A DNA stretch of 64,000 nucleotides from Rhyzopertha dominica (GCA_025024175.1 QCXZ01000138.1:53353092-53417091); one strand, 5' to 3'; counted from the stretch's first letter, positions 44,801-58,500 are shown. Notes: generated by a model from the letters alone, not told the origin. Translations and numbers: made by a program.

Positions 44801-46535
44801 GGGATTTTAATTAAACAAAGGGTTGCGGAAGTTTTCCCCGAAAAGCTGAACAAAGATAACACCGGGTAATTCCGAAGAAGTGGCGTTGAGGTTACCCACC
44901 TTTGTTACCCTGTTTGAATGGGAAACTCAGTTACAAGGGTTTTTCTGGATGTAAATTAAACAGAACCGGTCGGAACGACACGTTATCGAGTTCACGCAGC
45001 AGTTCGGATCCTTTTTATTTTTAGCAGCTCCGTGTATTTTTGTTTGAACGCGTAAACACTTAAAAATTTCCTGGGGAAGAGGGCGGAAAAGTTTTCTGAT
45101 TCTGTTTGGAATAAAAATGGCAACGAGGCTGTTCTGGATCCGGCTCGTCAAACTTTATGAAAGGAAGTCCTGTAAGTTTAATGTTTTCTTGGGAGAGACT
45201 TCTGTTTCCAGTTTTTTTATGTAGTTGCATAATACTGCTCTGTATTTATGGTTTTAAGGTTTGATTGATAAACAGTAATGGTCAATAATTATCACCAAAT
45301 AGCCAGAATAGTGAACAGCGAAATCCTATTTTTTTAAGTACAAACTATGACAGGATCGTCAATGATCCGAAACCATTGTATCATCGAAATTGCCTTTCAT
45401 CTTCATCTTTGGTCGATCCAATGTCATTCACACGATGGACATCTATGAGATATTAGAAGAAATTAAAAACATTTATGGTTGATTGTTCTTCTAAAAAAGT
45501 GTATTCATTTAAATGTGCTGTTGTATATCAAACAACTTTCGCTATTATGTTTAATTTATGAGTAGAAGTATTAACCCTTGTTAATTCTTGGAGGATAAAT
45601 ACAGGTAAATTATAACCGCAAAAGCATGTTCATGTTCGCTTTCTTTTTGTTAGTTACTCTAGTACATTACATTCGATAGGGCTGGGTGTGAATTTAGCTC
45701 ATTTTAACCACTCAATTAGTTGACGTAAATGAAAGCGCTGGTATTGCGCGTAACCTACATGCCTTCGTGTTTGTTTTGTCCACTGACCTAGGTCAAACTC
45801 ATGAATATATCACCACTCACATGGAAACATCAAGGTCTCATTACACTCGTCCTATTTATATGGCTTCCAGGCTTTTTCTGGCCACGTAAAAAATTAAAAC
45901 TTTGCTGGGACGGTCGCGGAACACGTGTAGGATATCGATCCTCACCGTACCACTTCATCGGCACTATTCACCAATTATGCATGGAATGGGTATTTAAACT
46001 TTACAAACAGAACGAAAAGCCTCTAATTGATAAAGACCTTAATTTTAGGAACGCTGCCTAACCTCCGAGACAAGTTGCCTACGAAACAAACAAACAATCC
46101 CCCATATAGACTCTGTTTGAATTTATGAGCTTATTTGCGATGCTAGGTAAAATCAACAAAACAAAATTCGGCAAACAACGGAGATTCACCGGTCCACGGT
46201 ATGAATATACCAGAAATTAACCGTGTTTCAAGTACCAGGTCGGGATTTCTTGCTGGCACGGCCATAAATTGTGTGTAGTGTGCCCTGTGGTGCTCGCTTA
46301 GCATACAAAAGGGATAGTTCTGTTAGTTACACGGGAGATAACCCTCTGATACGACCCTTGACGTTACTCTCGATGATGGACAACGGAATTTCTAACGATG
46401 AGAGACGGGATCAAAGGGATTTCTTGGAGGGAGGTGAGAGAGGTATCCATCTTGTTGGGTATAAATAAAAAGTTGCTATGTTAGTACTTTAGTATTGTAA
46501 AAAGTCAATGTGCGCTGACAATTGAGTTGGCGACT
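41841..46535. other. Non-coding stretch with a GC-richer block at 44740-45150
   Basis: Begins with a GGACAAAATTCTGCACACCT motif resembling Tc1-type ends. Block 44740-45150 is GC-richer and may be a conserved regulatory element (contains ACCTTTGTTACC). Ns at 43773 and 43830. The 86-codon frame at 45801-46061 has no recognised motif. Confidence 0.4.
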
Positions 46536-46576
46536 AAATTCGTATTTCGGCAGTTAAGTTGTCATCTTCAATAGGA
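46536..46576 (-). other. Hammerhead-like motif, copy E (degenerate)
   Basis: The minus strand reads TTGAAGATGACAACTTAACTG then CCGAAATACG: a TTGAAGA box (CTGAAGA with one change), an extra T, a weak hairpin GACA/TGCC, then GAAA. Weakest of the five copies. Confidence 0.25.
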
Positions 46577-46984
46577 GTGGAACTAAACTGTAGCCCCATT
46601 TTTTCTTTCTTGATTCACGCCAATATCTTTGCTATTAATGGAGGTTCACAGTTTTAAGGTGTACCAGTTACTAACCCTCAAAGTTCAAATTCACGTGTTT
46701 ACCATGGTTTGCCGTTAACATCGTTCCTCTTGCAGGAATATTATATCAAAAGAATTGTTTTGGGGGTTACATGTAGGATTGAAATTAGTTGGTTTTACGG
46801 ATAATACATTACCAGCAGTAGCTGATTTCATATAGTTTTCCGTGAAAATGAAATATATAAATATATATGTTTCTATATAACAAATGTTAAATTAGTGGAA
46901 TAATTATTGTGTAGTCTACAAATAGAATAGAAATACAGACAAGAAATATTATGCGAACTCTCAAATTTAAAATTTTTCATACAA

Positions 46985-47255
46985 GAAAAAACAACAGCAT
47001 TGGAAAATCAACGTATTACTTGCGAAAAAATAGCAAAATTAATGAGTGGGCTATTCTGACGCACATCTTTATGGGTCAGTTGAAATATCTGCAAGAGAGT
47101 TGTGTCTGCCAGTGACAACCCTGCGCATAATTAAAAAAGCGTCACTACTACGTATAACAATTAATTAATTATCTTAGAAATTAGCATATTGTTTGAATAT
47201 TTTTTGCTTCGCGTAAAAATAGAGGACGTGCACAAAATTTTGCACACCTGACCTC
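46985..47255 (+). pseudogene. Possible Tc1/mariner-type remnant (HTH-like text plus Tc1-like end)
   Basis: One frame reads LENQRITCEKIAKL and, after a shift, YGSVEISARELCLPVTTLRI, reminiscent of the helix-turn-helix ASVRxAARELGIPxxTVxRI of Tc1/mariner-like transposases. About 90 bases on, GCACAAAATTTTGCACACCTG (47230-47250) resembles a Tc1 terminal sequence. The orientation of the end does not fit a simple intact element. Tentative. Confidence 0.25.
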
Positions 47256-49426
47256 AATATAATTTTGATGCACTTCCAAACCTCTGAAACAATCAGTTTC
47301 CACGCTACTTAATTGATTCAAAATGTTTCATTTGCCGGTGCAAATTATATATATCAAAGATGCTATAAATAAGTTCAATAGATTTGTAACGATTCATTTT
47401 TCTTCTATCACTATATGTATCTGTTGGCAGGTACATATTTTATATCCTACCTAAAACAAGGAATTACGTACGTTGGAAGATATACCATATTTCTATTCTT
47501 CTAATAATATGAGTGATCTTAATTGTTTTGTATCACTTTTGCTAGTCCTATGGTTTATACTTTTGCTCTGCATGTATTATAACTGCCTCTCAGTAGTATG
47601 GATATAGTTAAGATAATTAAATTGCGTACACTCGCTCAATATCGAGAAGTAAGTTTCGTTAATAATATGATAGAGGTTGCTGGCTTACGTGTACTTCATG
47701 CAGTTCCATATTACTGATTAAGTTACTAAGAACTAGTTTGTATTTGATAGTTAGTAATTGCGATCTTGTTTAGTTAGCAAACATCCCTTAGTGATCGTAT
47801 TGAAGTGTATCTTATAAGTGGCCCGCAGAACCTCTAGTGATTTTGGATAAATATTGCTAATAAAATAAGGTAATATTTACGGTGTAATTATCTTGGGCGG
47901 ATGTAGGCAATTTACTCACTAAAATTTGAGAACGATATTTCCTCCCTCGCTATAGTTGAAGGGACAAAACTTCATTCCCCTTCAGCACGCTTGTAACTTT
48001 CCAAATTCTCGAATAAGCCTATGCAACCGGCGCAAATTAAATTTAATGTCTTTCACACATTTCCCACATTTCCCCTCGTCTACTTCGTGTTGTTTCTGGC
48101 TTGTAGCGTTCTGGATCTCCGAAATTTACGTCCAATAAAACGTTTGAGGGTGCGCCAGCAGCAACACCCATTACACATTTGATAAATTGTTACCTAATGA
48201 GACTCGTGATGAGAACTTTGGGGCCACTTATGACTCGTATTGTTTATCCGAAGCTGATGGCCGGCAGATGACGCTGCGGTGCGATATTTGTTTCCGGGGC
48301 TTTTAGAGAAACGACACGTTTCGTTGATTATGAATTGGGCACTGAAATAGACATTTTATATCGGTACATTTCGCTTTTAGCGAATATTAAGTTTAATACA
48401 ATAATTAAGGCGGAACGACTTGAAATCTAGGGTAATTGCGAATCTTAACGCATGAGAGAACCCCGTGTTCGTCTTTATTTCAGGAGGAATTGCGACTGTT
48501 CGCTGTCTCTCAGCATTATCAAATTAAAATTGGGACTAACGATGCTGAGTTTCACCTTTTCTTTTGTGTGAGTTCTGTACGTTCGCAGTACTATCTTCGG
48601 CCATTAAGGGATATTTTCCAAGCATTTTCACGCTTCATAAAGTGTCTCCCACGATGGTTGGCTTTCATTGGCTACAATTACTACAGTCCTTTCTTTGAGT
48701 ATTATCAAATTTTGTCGGTTGCTGTACCATCAGCCGAATTAGGTATACTGTTAATAATAATATCAATAATAATAATGTTCATTTTCTCAACAGACTACAA
48801 GTCAAAATATGCCTTAGATTTTTTAAATTAGGTAAATTCGATAAACTTTTACAAACAAAATCATTCTCCTTTTTACAGAAATATCCTTCTTTATCACAGA
48901 ATTCACATACAGATCCCAAATATGATTGTTACTGACACTGACAACACTTGCAAATTGCACAGCAGACATTCATAATTCATACTTATAACATTTTTTAGAT
49001 TCTGTAGAATAAATACTCATTTAATGCATCTTTGAATACTTTCCTGATTCTTACTTTTCAGCGTCTTCTATGGCTTGTATTACGACGTTTTGAATTTTTG
49101 CTAACATAGTTTATGTAAAACTGGTGTCAGAAAATTAAAACGCTGTATCAACTTTATTTTATCTTTAACGTTACTTATTACCAGTTATAAATACTAATTT
49201 TTAAAGTTACATTACTTTATTTGGAACATGTACAACAGAGATCTGGATGCCACGTTTTGATGCAAACAGCAAACCAGGATTGGCGATCATGCACGTGCAA
49301 GCAATTTATATATCCATCAATTCCGATAATCGATTGCATTATGCGTGTTTGCGGATAATACCATTTCTATATTTAATCGATTACATTAACGCATTAGCCT
49401 GATATAATGCGCAATGTACAGGGTGT

Positions 49427-49441
49427 CCCATTTCCGTTGTA
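49427..49441 (+). mobile_element. Transposon-end-like sequence TACAGGGTGTCCCA
   Basis: TACAGGGTGTCCCA is a common tip of arthropod Tc1/mariner-like elements. The same 14 bases occur inverted at 52622-52635. The DNA following it inward shows no transposase. Confidence 0.45.
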
Positions 49442-50639
49442 TTTGTAGGGTATCCAGGTAACTATTGATGTTAGAGGATTGTGGCTTCGACATTATTGCC
49501 TTACATTTGTGAGTTCAGATGTTACCATTTTTGAATCGTCTCTTATTTTAAAGCTGTAGCCAACTTTTGAATAAAGGCGCATTTCTTCAGTTTTCAATAT
49601 ATTGTTTGGGTATGCGTATACAGAAAAAAACCGTGAAGACATTTTCTCTACGCATTTAGAATATTTCTACAGAGTAGACACATAACACAAACTTGCATTG
49701 TTAGGTTTAATAAGATTTTAGGTTTTTCGTCAAATTGCATGTAATAAATATGACGCTGAACCATGTATAGATACTTATCTCCAAATAAATAATGATTATC
49801 GACAACAAAAACTAGATCAGCGCCTTATGTATCTATCCAAATAGACGCATGTTCATTTTAATGGATTAAATTGTTTACTTAAGTAAGATAGTAATGTCGA
49901 AACCGCAACCAAACCTCTAGTAACAATAGCTACCGAGAAATCCTACAATTACAAAGAAAATGTGACGCCCAGTACACATGTCGTGTTCAAATCAGATGCT
50001 CTTTTGCCAGTCGTAATGACCTTATCAATGGCTTGCGTTGATCTGATATTGATTAATGCACTTTGATATCGTTAATGCAAGACCTATTGTTATATGTCGT
50101 TATATATACAGTGTTAGATAGCCAGATGGAATGAATGTAATATTTCTTTACTTTAACATCTGTCAAAGAAATACGGAAACCTGTCAATTGTTTTTTTTTA
50201 TTGCGACGGATATTTCTATCTACCATACTGGTTGATATAATGCGAAACACAANGGTTCATAAATGCATTAAATATTTTTATATATATTTTTGTATGTTTT
50301 GTATTTTGTAAATCCTGATCCTTTTGATAATGCACTTTATAACGATGCTGATAATGTTGTCCACTCAAATTCCTCAATACTTACACCTTTTGTACAGGAT
50401 GAAGTTCTGACTGAAAGAAAACGCAGGAGTTATGATGGTGTTCCTTTTTTTATTGTTTGTGGTTATGCATTGCCGTGCTTCTCTGTTTTTTTTCTTTTAT
50501 TTGCGTTTGCGCTCAAAACTACAAGATTTTGTCCTGTATTTAATTAAGGTGATAAAGACATTTGTTGAAAATTATCACCCTTTTACAACTATGTAAACAC
50601 CACACCTCTGACAGTCAAGAACTGTCCTCCTCACTTCTC

Positions 50640-51240
50640 ATGTTTTTATGATCCTAATGGGGCAACGACAGTACTCGAGTACAGTGCAATGTCACAATAG
50701 AGTACATCAGGGCTCTTTCTTGGGACCTTTGCTTTTTTATCATATATATTAATGATATATTGTTGACTCTCAAGTGTCGAATTTTTTTATTTCTGTCCAA
50801 TCTGTTGATGTTGCCTATGAGCGTCATCATCTAGTTGTATTTAATTACTACAAGGGAGGTAGCAATTTATGTTCGTCCGGATACTATAAAAGATTTTAGA
50901 GTTGACTTTGATGNAGTCCAACTTTTTAACTTGCCTTGATTGTGTTACGCGTTCTTATCAATCATTGGGGTCCATTACAAGACAGCCCTACTGTGATGAA
51001 ATTTTGTATTTTGCATACGTATGTTCCCAATTAAATCCATTGTGTGGGCTCCTGCATATGGTACTTACGTACGTCCAGCGTCGTTTTCTAAAACTGATGA
51101 TCTCTATCGCTGATGGTGTTAACCCATACTCACAATCTTTGATTAATGCTGGGGCTCAGGCAAGAACGTGTCATTGTCCTATATTATTCTAAATATTCAC
51201 ATATCCACATTACTTGAGGAGCACTGAACAAGTATTTAAG
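50640..51240 (+). pseudogene. Decayed non-LTR reverse transcriptase
   Basis: Plus-strand fragments: VQCHNRVHQGSFLGPLLF followed by YINDIL near 50680-50765 (the G(V/I)xQGSxLGPLLFxxYINDI block), then, after breaks, CSQLNPLCGLLHMVLTYVQR and RFLKLMISIADGVNP at 51020-51130 (the C-terminal ERVQRRFLK...DGVYP block). The catalytic YADD segment is not recognisable in between, and there is an N at 50914. Similar in kind to the 17.9 kb relic. Confidence 0.75.
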
Positions 51241-51479
51241 TTTTTAAACAATCGCATAGCAATATAACCATATTTCTTAATTTCTCAGTGAGATAGGTAT
51301 TGCTTATGTTACGTCCCTAAATGGAGCAATTTTCACCCAATGAATTGTAGTTAAGATTGCCAGCTTCCGACTATTGTTAAAGCAGCTGCCAGGGTTTCCT
51401 TAAGTTACAAAAAAACAACGCAAGCTTTTTTTATTCCGATCTCGTCGGCGCATAAAAACACTACTCCCGTAATTGCGAA

Positions 51480-51900
51480 AGAATTCCCGATCATTATTTG
51501 TTCTCCAATCAAGCAGAAAGGCGGCGATCGATCTTTGTTTCAGTATTCGGCGACGTCGTGCAGGGGGCTAGCGGGACGCCGAGGGGGATGGAATTCGTCG
51601 TGACGTCAGGGCGCCGCGGTCGCAGCCGAAATCGAGATTAGCAGATTCCGGCGTGATTAGCGGCGTTAGGGATATGGAGAAGTGGCGTTCCCGTCATTTG
51701 TTCGTGCTCCACACTCTAATTCATATTCTAACGCGCTAATTCGCAAACCCGGCGCCGGGCGCATCTGCAATTCATGCCGGAAGGCGGAGACCACCCTCGC
51801 GAGTCCTGCAAGTTGCGAAGTGGATTTCGTGGATCAGCGAAATTTAAAAGCACCGACGAGCTTTCGGCTTAATAAGGGATCACCGTCTTGACGAGATTGC
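51480..51900. promoter_or_regulatory. GC/CpG-rich island with perfect CRE
   Basis: Dense CpG (GGGCGCCGCGGTCGCAGCCG) around a perfect TGACGTCA at 51601-51608. A 69-codon plus frame (51682-51891) is open here without recognised motif. Candidate enhancer or promoter. Confidence 0.3.
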
Positions 51901-52499
51901 TCTTGTGGTTGTTTGATAATCTTCACCAACATTATAGGATGACCCGAAGGTGATGGTCCAAACTGAAGCATGTGGAAGAGTAGGTTTTCAATCGAAATAA
52001 CTGTGTAATTTATTTTGTGATTAGTAACACAGGGTATAGTAAGTGTTCAACTATTTGTCTTGCAACAAAAAATACGCCTAGTTTTTTGCTCTGTTTTGTT
52101 AATTATGAAAAGCACAATTTATGTTTAAGCGTATTTATCTTGTTGTCTTCAGAGATTATCCCTTACGGATACTGTTCTATAGGCGAATGTTGAGAAGACA
52201 AGAGCTTCTTTAACAAGATACTATGGACAGATGAATGTGGATATTTAGTACCCACAATCTCCACAGCTGGTCCAACGGAAAATCTCCATAAAATACTTAC
52301 CTAATAGTCGCTTTCAACATCAATCGGTTGCAGGTGGAACTCTGATCGTACAACATGAGTTCCCTGAAAGACTAAATGCCGCCCGATACTAGGACGTTAA
52401 CTGGAGGAAGTTCTTTTAAATGTTAGACAGAGAATGCTTAATATTAATTTTTGTAAGTACTTTTATAAGAGTTAAAATAAAACTTTTTTAAGTAATGTG

Positions 52500-52635
52500 A
52501 CGTACGTAAATACTACAACATATACAGAAACGAGTGTAGTCTTATTTAATTTGGAATAAAACGTTGAAGTTTTTAACCTAATAACCCACTCTACCACCTG
52601 CTTCAGTATGAACCAACACTTTTGGGACACCCTGT
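52500..52635 (-). mobile_element. Transposon-end-like sequence, inverted copy
   Basis: On the minus strand ACAGGGTGTCCCAAAAGTG opens a segment running to lower coordinates. It is inverted relative to the copy at 49427. No transposase lies inside 49.4-52.6 kb apart from the unrelated RT relic, so they are more likely two separate fragments than one element. Confidence 0.4.
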
Positions 52636-52899
52636 ATACTCTTGGATGACTACGATCATTATATTTCAAAATCCGAAAAGGAATAATTGCGAACACAATA
52701 ATTAATGATTGTAGTTTTTATTTTACTCTTCCAGTATTTGCAGTCCAATAGAGCATAATCGTATTGGAAACGTCCGCGTAGAATTATGTCACTTCACCTT
52801 TCCGTTGCTAAATTTTCCAGCTTGCAGTAGTCGGGTCGTGTTCCAGACTTTTATCCAACCGGAGTGCTCCGGGCAATTCCCGAATCGATGTCCATTACG

Positions 52900-54260
52900 T
52901 TGCTATCGACCACGTGGAATTTTAACATTGAACTATGACGACGTCCTCAGAGACGTCCGCGAGCGAGTTTAGTTTCGGAGCTCTAAGTTGTACAACGTAA
53001 GCTTCAGCTGGGTGAATTATTCAGAGTCAAATGCAAGAAAGTAAACTTTTGTTTTAGATCGATCTGAGGCAGTATCTGTGGTATACTGTATGTATATTTA
53101 ACTTCACGCACATTACCGAATTGGTTTTCGATTGTTTGTGAAAGAGAGACCAAGATCATGAGTCATGTATGTAACCCAAAAGTACCTTGTACTAAGCACA
53201 ACAAACTAATGTCGTGGAACGGACCATTATACCTCATAGCTACATGATCTATGGTCCTTACAAAGTTAACTATATTACCACCATGATTTAGAAGCACCAC
53301 CTTCTTATTGTCTGCTGTAAATAGACGTGAAAACAGTATTTTCTTCTCGTTACTCCGTGATTTAACTACAGACTGAGGGTCTGATATGACGAAGTAATTA
53401 GATCGAACACATCAGGATGTGAAGATGTTGGCAGAGTGACTTCTGGACAAGGTGTAGGTGTTGAATTTGGTTCCCTGACATAGTACAGATAGACGTAACA
53501 CTGTNGTTATATTATAGTTATTGGCAGGCTCAACTATTGATATTTAATAAAGCAGAGTAAATTTTCCTTCACCCGCAATACAAATTCTTATAGCTAATAC
53601 GAGAGTATTTGCAAGTTATCAGTGGTTTTAAGGGGTGAAACATAGATGGAAAACATCGATTATGTATATTCGTGGCGTACTGTGGCGCTAAAGAATTGAT
53701 GTCTATCACTGGCAGGAAATTAAATCTGCAAACCCATTAGGTCTTTCACGTATTTGCTAAGGTAGACTCCCTAAATCGATATTTGACTTTCGTGACCTAG
53801 GGATTCGTTAGATCGTTAAGTACTACATAATCTACTACGGTCTAAACAAAAAAGACCACATTTTAATCGACACAGTAGCTTGTGAAACACATCCTCACCG
53901 GATCGACGTAAGACATGAAGCGCAGTAGACGTTCGGCAATCAATCCAAATATATTTCCTCATCATTCCGCGACGTCAGAGGGATTACAAAACCAAACTGT
54001 TCCATTATTAATAAAGGCCCTTGGAGAATTATCTGGCAGAGACTAAAGGAAGTGCCTGGTTCGGCGCGGGAGGTCCCACGGGACGCCGCCACACTCGATG
54101 AAATATTGAAGATGAGGAAGAAAAGGCAGAAAGGCGCGCGGACGACCCCTCATTACGGGAAAATCCGGTAATTGATAATTCTCTGGCTGTGTTTACTCAG
54201 GCTCTATCGGAGTCGGAGGCATTGATTGCAGATGACAAGATGAGCTCACTTTTTAATTAC
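52900..54260. other. Mostly non-coding, with a GC-rich block at 54040-54170
   Basis: GGTTCGGCGCGGGAGGTCCC and neighbours stand out from AT-rich flanks. A donor-like CAAC|GTAAGC lies at about 53000 after a GC-richer stretch. No coding exon could be tied to either. N at 53505. Confidence 0.3.
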
Positions 54261-55899
54261 TTGTGTTCTGTTATAACAATATTCAGCTTCCGTGCTGGAA
54301 ATTTCTGCTCACAATTAGTCAAACTATACAGGATCATTGATTATTATGTATTATGATTTCCCGGGCACATAAGAACAAAAGTAGACTAACAGTTGCGTTA
54401 TGACAAAGATCTGGTGAAGATGATTGCTATTAAGAGGCCGCTAGGACATCTCGAATGAGTTTATTGTATTCTTGAGCGTACATATACCAAACATTTTTCT
54501 CCGCTCCACACGGTATGATTAGTAGATCCATTAAGGTTATGCTTAAGATTACCTTTAATATAATATGAATATCGCAAATCCCTGACTTACATTTTTATGC
54601 CATGTTTTCCTATGGAAAGTGAACATGACATTAATTTGATTACAATATTATAGCAGCGATAATCCTCAATGGCACCGAATAGGAGAATATGATATTGTTT
54701 TATTAAAATATTAAGGAGAATTTTTCGCTTGCTTGCAAGAATTAACTGACATCTAGTTTATTACTTCCAGGCTTTACCAGAGTATATATCTCTTTTAATC
54801 GCAGTTAAAAACTAACACGAGTCAGGATCTTATTTAAGACAACTTTTTCAGTACACGAGACGACAAGCTTTTTTCACAATTCTAGTATTTCAAACTTTAA
54901 AACACGCTACCTTACCACGAGTCAGTACATAATCTTTCCCTTTCTCTTTGAAGCTCATGTCGTTGCAGTTTATACCCAAAACGCATTGGGAAGATATAGC
55001 GGGGAGTGTCTGGCTTTACACATCAATACAAACCAAACAGTGTGACGACATATGCAAGGTTGCAGGTAATTACTCTATCAGAGATGGGGGAGACAGTCGG
55101 GTTGCTTTGAAAGCCCAGGGTTTGCCTCCTGTATATCGAGGGGAACGTAGACCTAGTTTAGTGTTTGGTGCGCTTACTTTTGTGAATATCGTGCTTTACA
55201 CAAGCGTATCTTAATTTCGCTAGGAAATTTGCACAAATTTTTCAGGAAAATTAAAACGTAATCAATACTATTCCGCTAGCAATCAATAGCGTGAATGCGA
55301 TATCAAAAGATTACAAGTGCCATACATCACGGTTAGGAAAATTGCATGTGAAATGATGAGCTCCAGCCCTCTCTTAGTAGTCGAGTTAATTCTCTAAACT
55401 GCCAAAAATGCCCTTAGCGTTTAAATTATCACCCAGATAACAAAAGTGTATTTACATCATCATCAAGACCAATTTATTGCAAAAATTTTATTTGCAATAC
55501 ACAAATGCGATCTTCTAAGCATTTTTGGAATCTGGAGCTCAAAATACATCGCTATGCCGATTTTGAGCGAAAAATAATTTCCACAGAAAATTGAAAAACA
55601 GCAAAGCTCAACCCCTTTGTTGTTTTTCACCTTGAAACTTGATGGTCTCCGATTACGCTAATTTTATGTTCATTTACTAATGTGGACCTGCTGCATACGA
55701 CGAACTCTTGCTAATAGACCAATGTTCTGTTTAATTGTCTCGCAATTCTGCGTAGTAATAGTGCACATCACGTATATCTGCATCAAAATGTCTTCAATGA
55801 AACCTTTTTTTGTGCCAAACTTATTCATCTCTCTGTTTGAGACATACAAACGAAACGGATCTTATTCCAATCTGAACGAACCTTTCCAAATCGAACCGC

Positions 55900-56170
55900 T
55901 TTTACTTTCTCCCTTTATACGAAAGCACCGCCCGAAACAGTGGAAAATCCCGTAAGAAATTGTCGCAGAATCCTCTTTTCAGCGTATATATCCCGAAACG
56001 GTCGGGCAAAAATAACTCGGGAGCTAATAAATCTGGTGGACGTCTTGACCAAGACGTTTCCTCCATTCATACGCATCGCGCACGAAAGAAATATGGCGGG
56101 CGGGGCTGTAATTCCCGAAATTGTGGGACTGAATGCTGCCAAGGTTGCGGGGGATGCCTGATTCTGTTTT
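55900..56170. promoter_or_regulatory. GC-richer island open in three frames
   Basis: Frames on both strands stay open (55915-56256 minus; 55940-56161 and 55960-56172 plus) but none carries a recognised domain. The likeliest cause is low stop-codon density in GC-richer DNA. Candidate conserved non-coding element. Confidence 0.3.
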
Positions 56171-57459
56171 AATAATGTCATGGAGCATCCTAAATCTTTC
56201 ATGGTTTTGCGCATTGCTATATTAAGGAAAAAAAAGCGCTTCGAGGGGTGAACCAAATACGAAATATATTTTTGCTGTTTATGAAACTAGATTGGCACTC
56301 AATAAAACTTGTATACAAGAGTAAATAGCTTAGATCATGATACGCCATAGAAAGGGACTAGGTGGAATCAGTGACCTTTTTTCAAAAGAGTAGATACATT
56401 TTGCAAAATAGAACGGGAGAACCAAGGGAATGAGCATGTTAAGATGGATTGTAATAGATTTTGTTCACGAGTACTTAATTTTTCATTAGCCTTTCCAGCA
56501 ATCTAACAGTGATGCATTCAAAAAAGAATACTTTAACGTTCTCACGAAAGAACAAAGTTTGTATTATCGAATGCCGCAGAATCATACAACAACTGTCCTC
56601 TTAATTTACCTGTTTTCACTTCAAACCACGGTGTGTCAACAAGCATCAAAATAAGTCCATGGCAACCGCTGAAAATGAGTACCCATCGATCGCACACTGA
56701 ATTGAGCTGGTTAACCAAACGGAGCATATACTGCGTTGCAGCGAACATAATAGAAAAATTAATCTGACAATATACGTATAAACGAACTGTATTGTGAGTT
56801 TTTTTTCGCTGCTATCTATATCGGATGCAACCGACAACGCATATTGGAAATGGATTCTACAAATAACATTATTTGTATGGCGATCAATGGCTCGCCTTGT
56901 GGGNCGCTCGAGNTATTGTCTCGTAATCATAGGCAGATGAAAACGTATGCTTTAGTTACATATCGACAAACAGATGACTAAAATTTAAATAGAGCTTTAT
57001 TTTGGGACGATGGAAGGAAAACAGTCTGTTACTATGACGTCGTCAAATGCATAAGTATTTTTGCATTTTTTATTGTCATTTGTGTCATTTGAGCAATCAA
57101 ACATACGCACGTCTATAGAGTTTTAAAATACATCCTGACGTCTGGCTATTGATCGGTCGTTTAAGAGAAAAATATTTTTGCGCACTATTTATAAGTGCTA
57201 TCACATTAAGATAAGTCACTGCACTAGATTATTTTCCACTTATATCCAATAAATAGTCAAGTGCAGGCAATATATAACGAGTATTGTTTTCATACGTTGT
57301 TGAGATCCTGCAATTTAATTTTAGACCTTAATCTACTCGTAAAAATCACTTTTTATTTAAATAACTATATTGGGTTTCTCAAATCCGGAATTTAAACATT
57401 GGAAGAATATATCCAAGGTCCCAGAGTTACGAATGTTAAATTTAAGCGACAATTTCTAA

Positions 57460-57850
57460 GCCTAATTCTTCGGCGCCTCCGCCAAAAAAGCAGCCACCTT
57501 CACACTCGAGTGTTTGGCCATTCACAGTTCCGAATCAATAGCAATCGTCGCCTTTTTGTGCATCTGCTCCTGGAACGCTTCTAATCTGATAGGTTTGTCC
57601 CGGAATAGAGCTGCTTCTTCGGCTTGTACGCTTTTTGCATTAGCCGGCACGTGGCAGTCATTATCGCTGACCTATTTCGCCACGAGGGCGTTGTTTGAGG
57701 AACCAGCGGCACCGAGGGCTCCGTCATTGACTACCGGCCACGTATGGATAATGAAAGCTCCGTGCCGGAGGACGTCTTTTTATGCGTTCGATGGGCGTTA
57801 CACTGACGGAGCGAGGCGTTTAGGGAATCTCAGGGGTGCTGGGTCGTAAA
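57460..57850. promoter_or_regulatory. GC-richer island
   Basis: GC/CpG content is above the surroundings over about 390 bases; a 111-codon plus frame (57514-57849) runs through it without motif or clear splice sites. Candidate regulatory element; a real but unknown exon cannot be excluded. Confidence 0.3.
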
Positions 57851-58374
57851 GCTCGAAAGTCGTTAAGATGGCTTGCCTAGTAGAGTTCGCGTTTTAGTGG
57901 AAAATAGAAGTAGGTAGGTGCCATCCACCGCAAATATTATGTACATCGAAGCAATAGTGGGAAGAGTGGCATAATATAGCATTTACATGTTGTTTTTCCA
58001 CACTACCGTTTTCTTGAAATACACCACAGAAAGTGTTATATAATTTTTTTTGTAAACTCAAGACACTAAGGGTTAACAGTGTTTTATCCACTTTTCAATG
58101 TGGTTTTGTACTCGGGAAATGCCTTGTTTACAACTTAACGTATTCTGATTAATACATGTGTATAATATTTTCTATATTTTTGTCCCAACTTTGTGACGGC
58201 CTCCCTTTTCCTCTTTTTTCTATAATTCCAACTTCCCATACCTGTTTCACAGGATTTCTTTCTTCATTCTCAGTATATGTCCATCCAATCCCAGTTATCT
58301 CCTTTTATGAAGTCCATCACAGAGTTCACCTTCAACTCATGTCAAATTTGGTCGCTTCTTACCCTATCCATCGA

Positions 58375-58500
58375 AGGGGAAATCACCGATTCAAAATTGT
58401 ACAAACTCATCCATTTTCTCAAACACATCCAGATACATCCATGGACAAACGTGTACATCCATCCACATCCATTACACCTCCTACAAAATTAAGACTTACT
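58375..58500 (-). repeat. Degenerate GGATGTG repeats
   Basis: On the plus strand CACATCC/TACATCC/TCATCC units recur every 8-18 bases (ACACATCCAGATACATCCAT and following). Same unit as at 59570-59655. Confidence 0.7.

Noticed and set aside
48436..48831. 131-codon plus frame
   Set aside because: No motif; its end runs through an AAT-rich microsatellite-like tract giving Ile runs.
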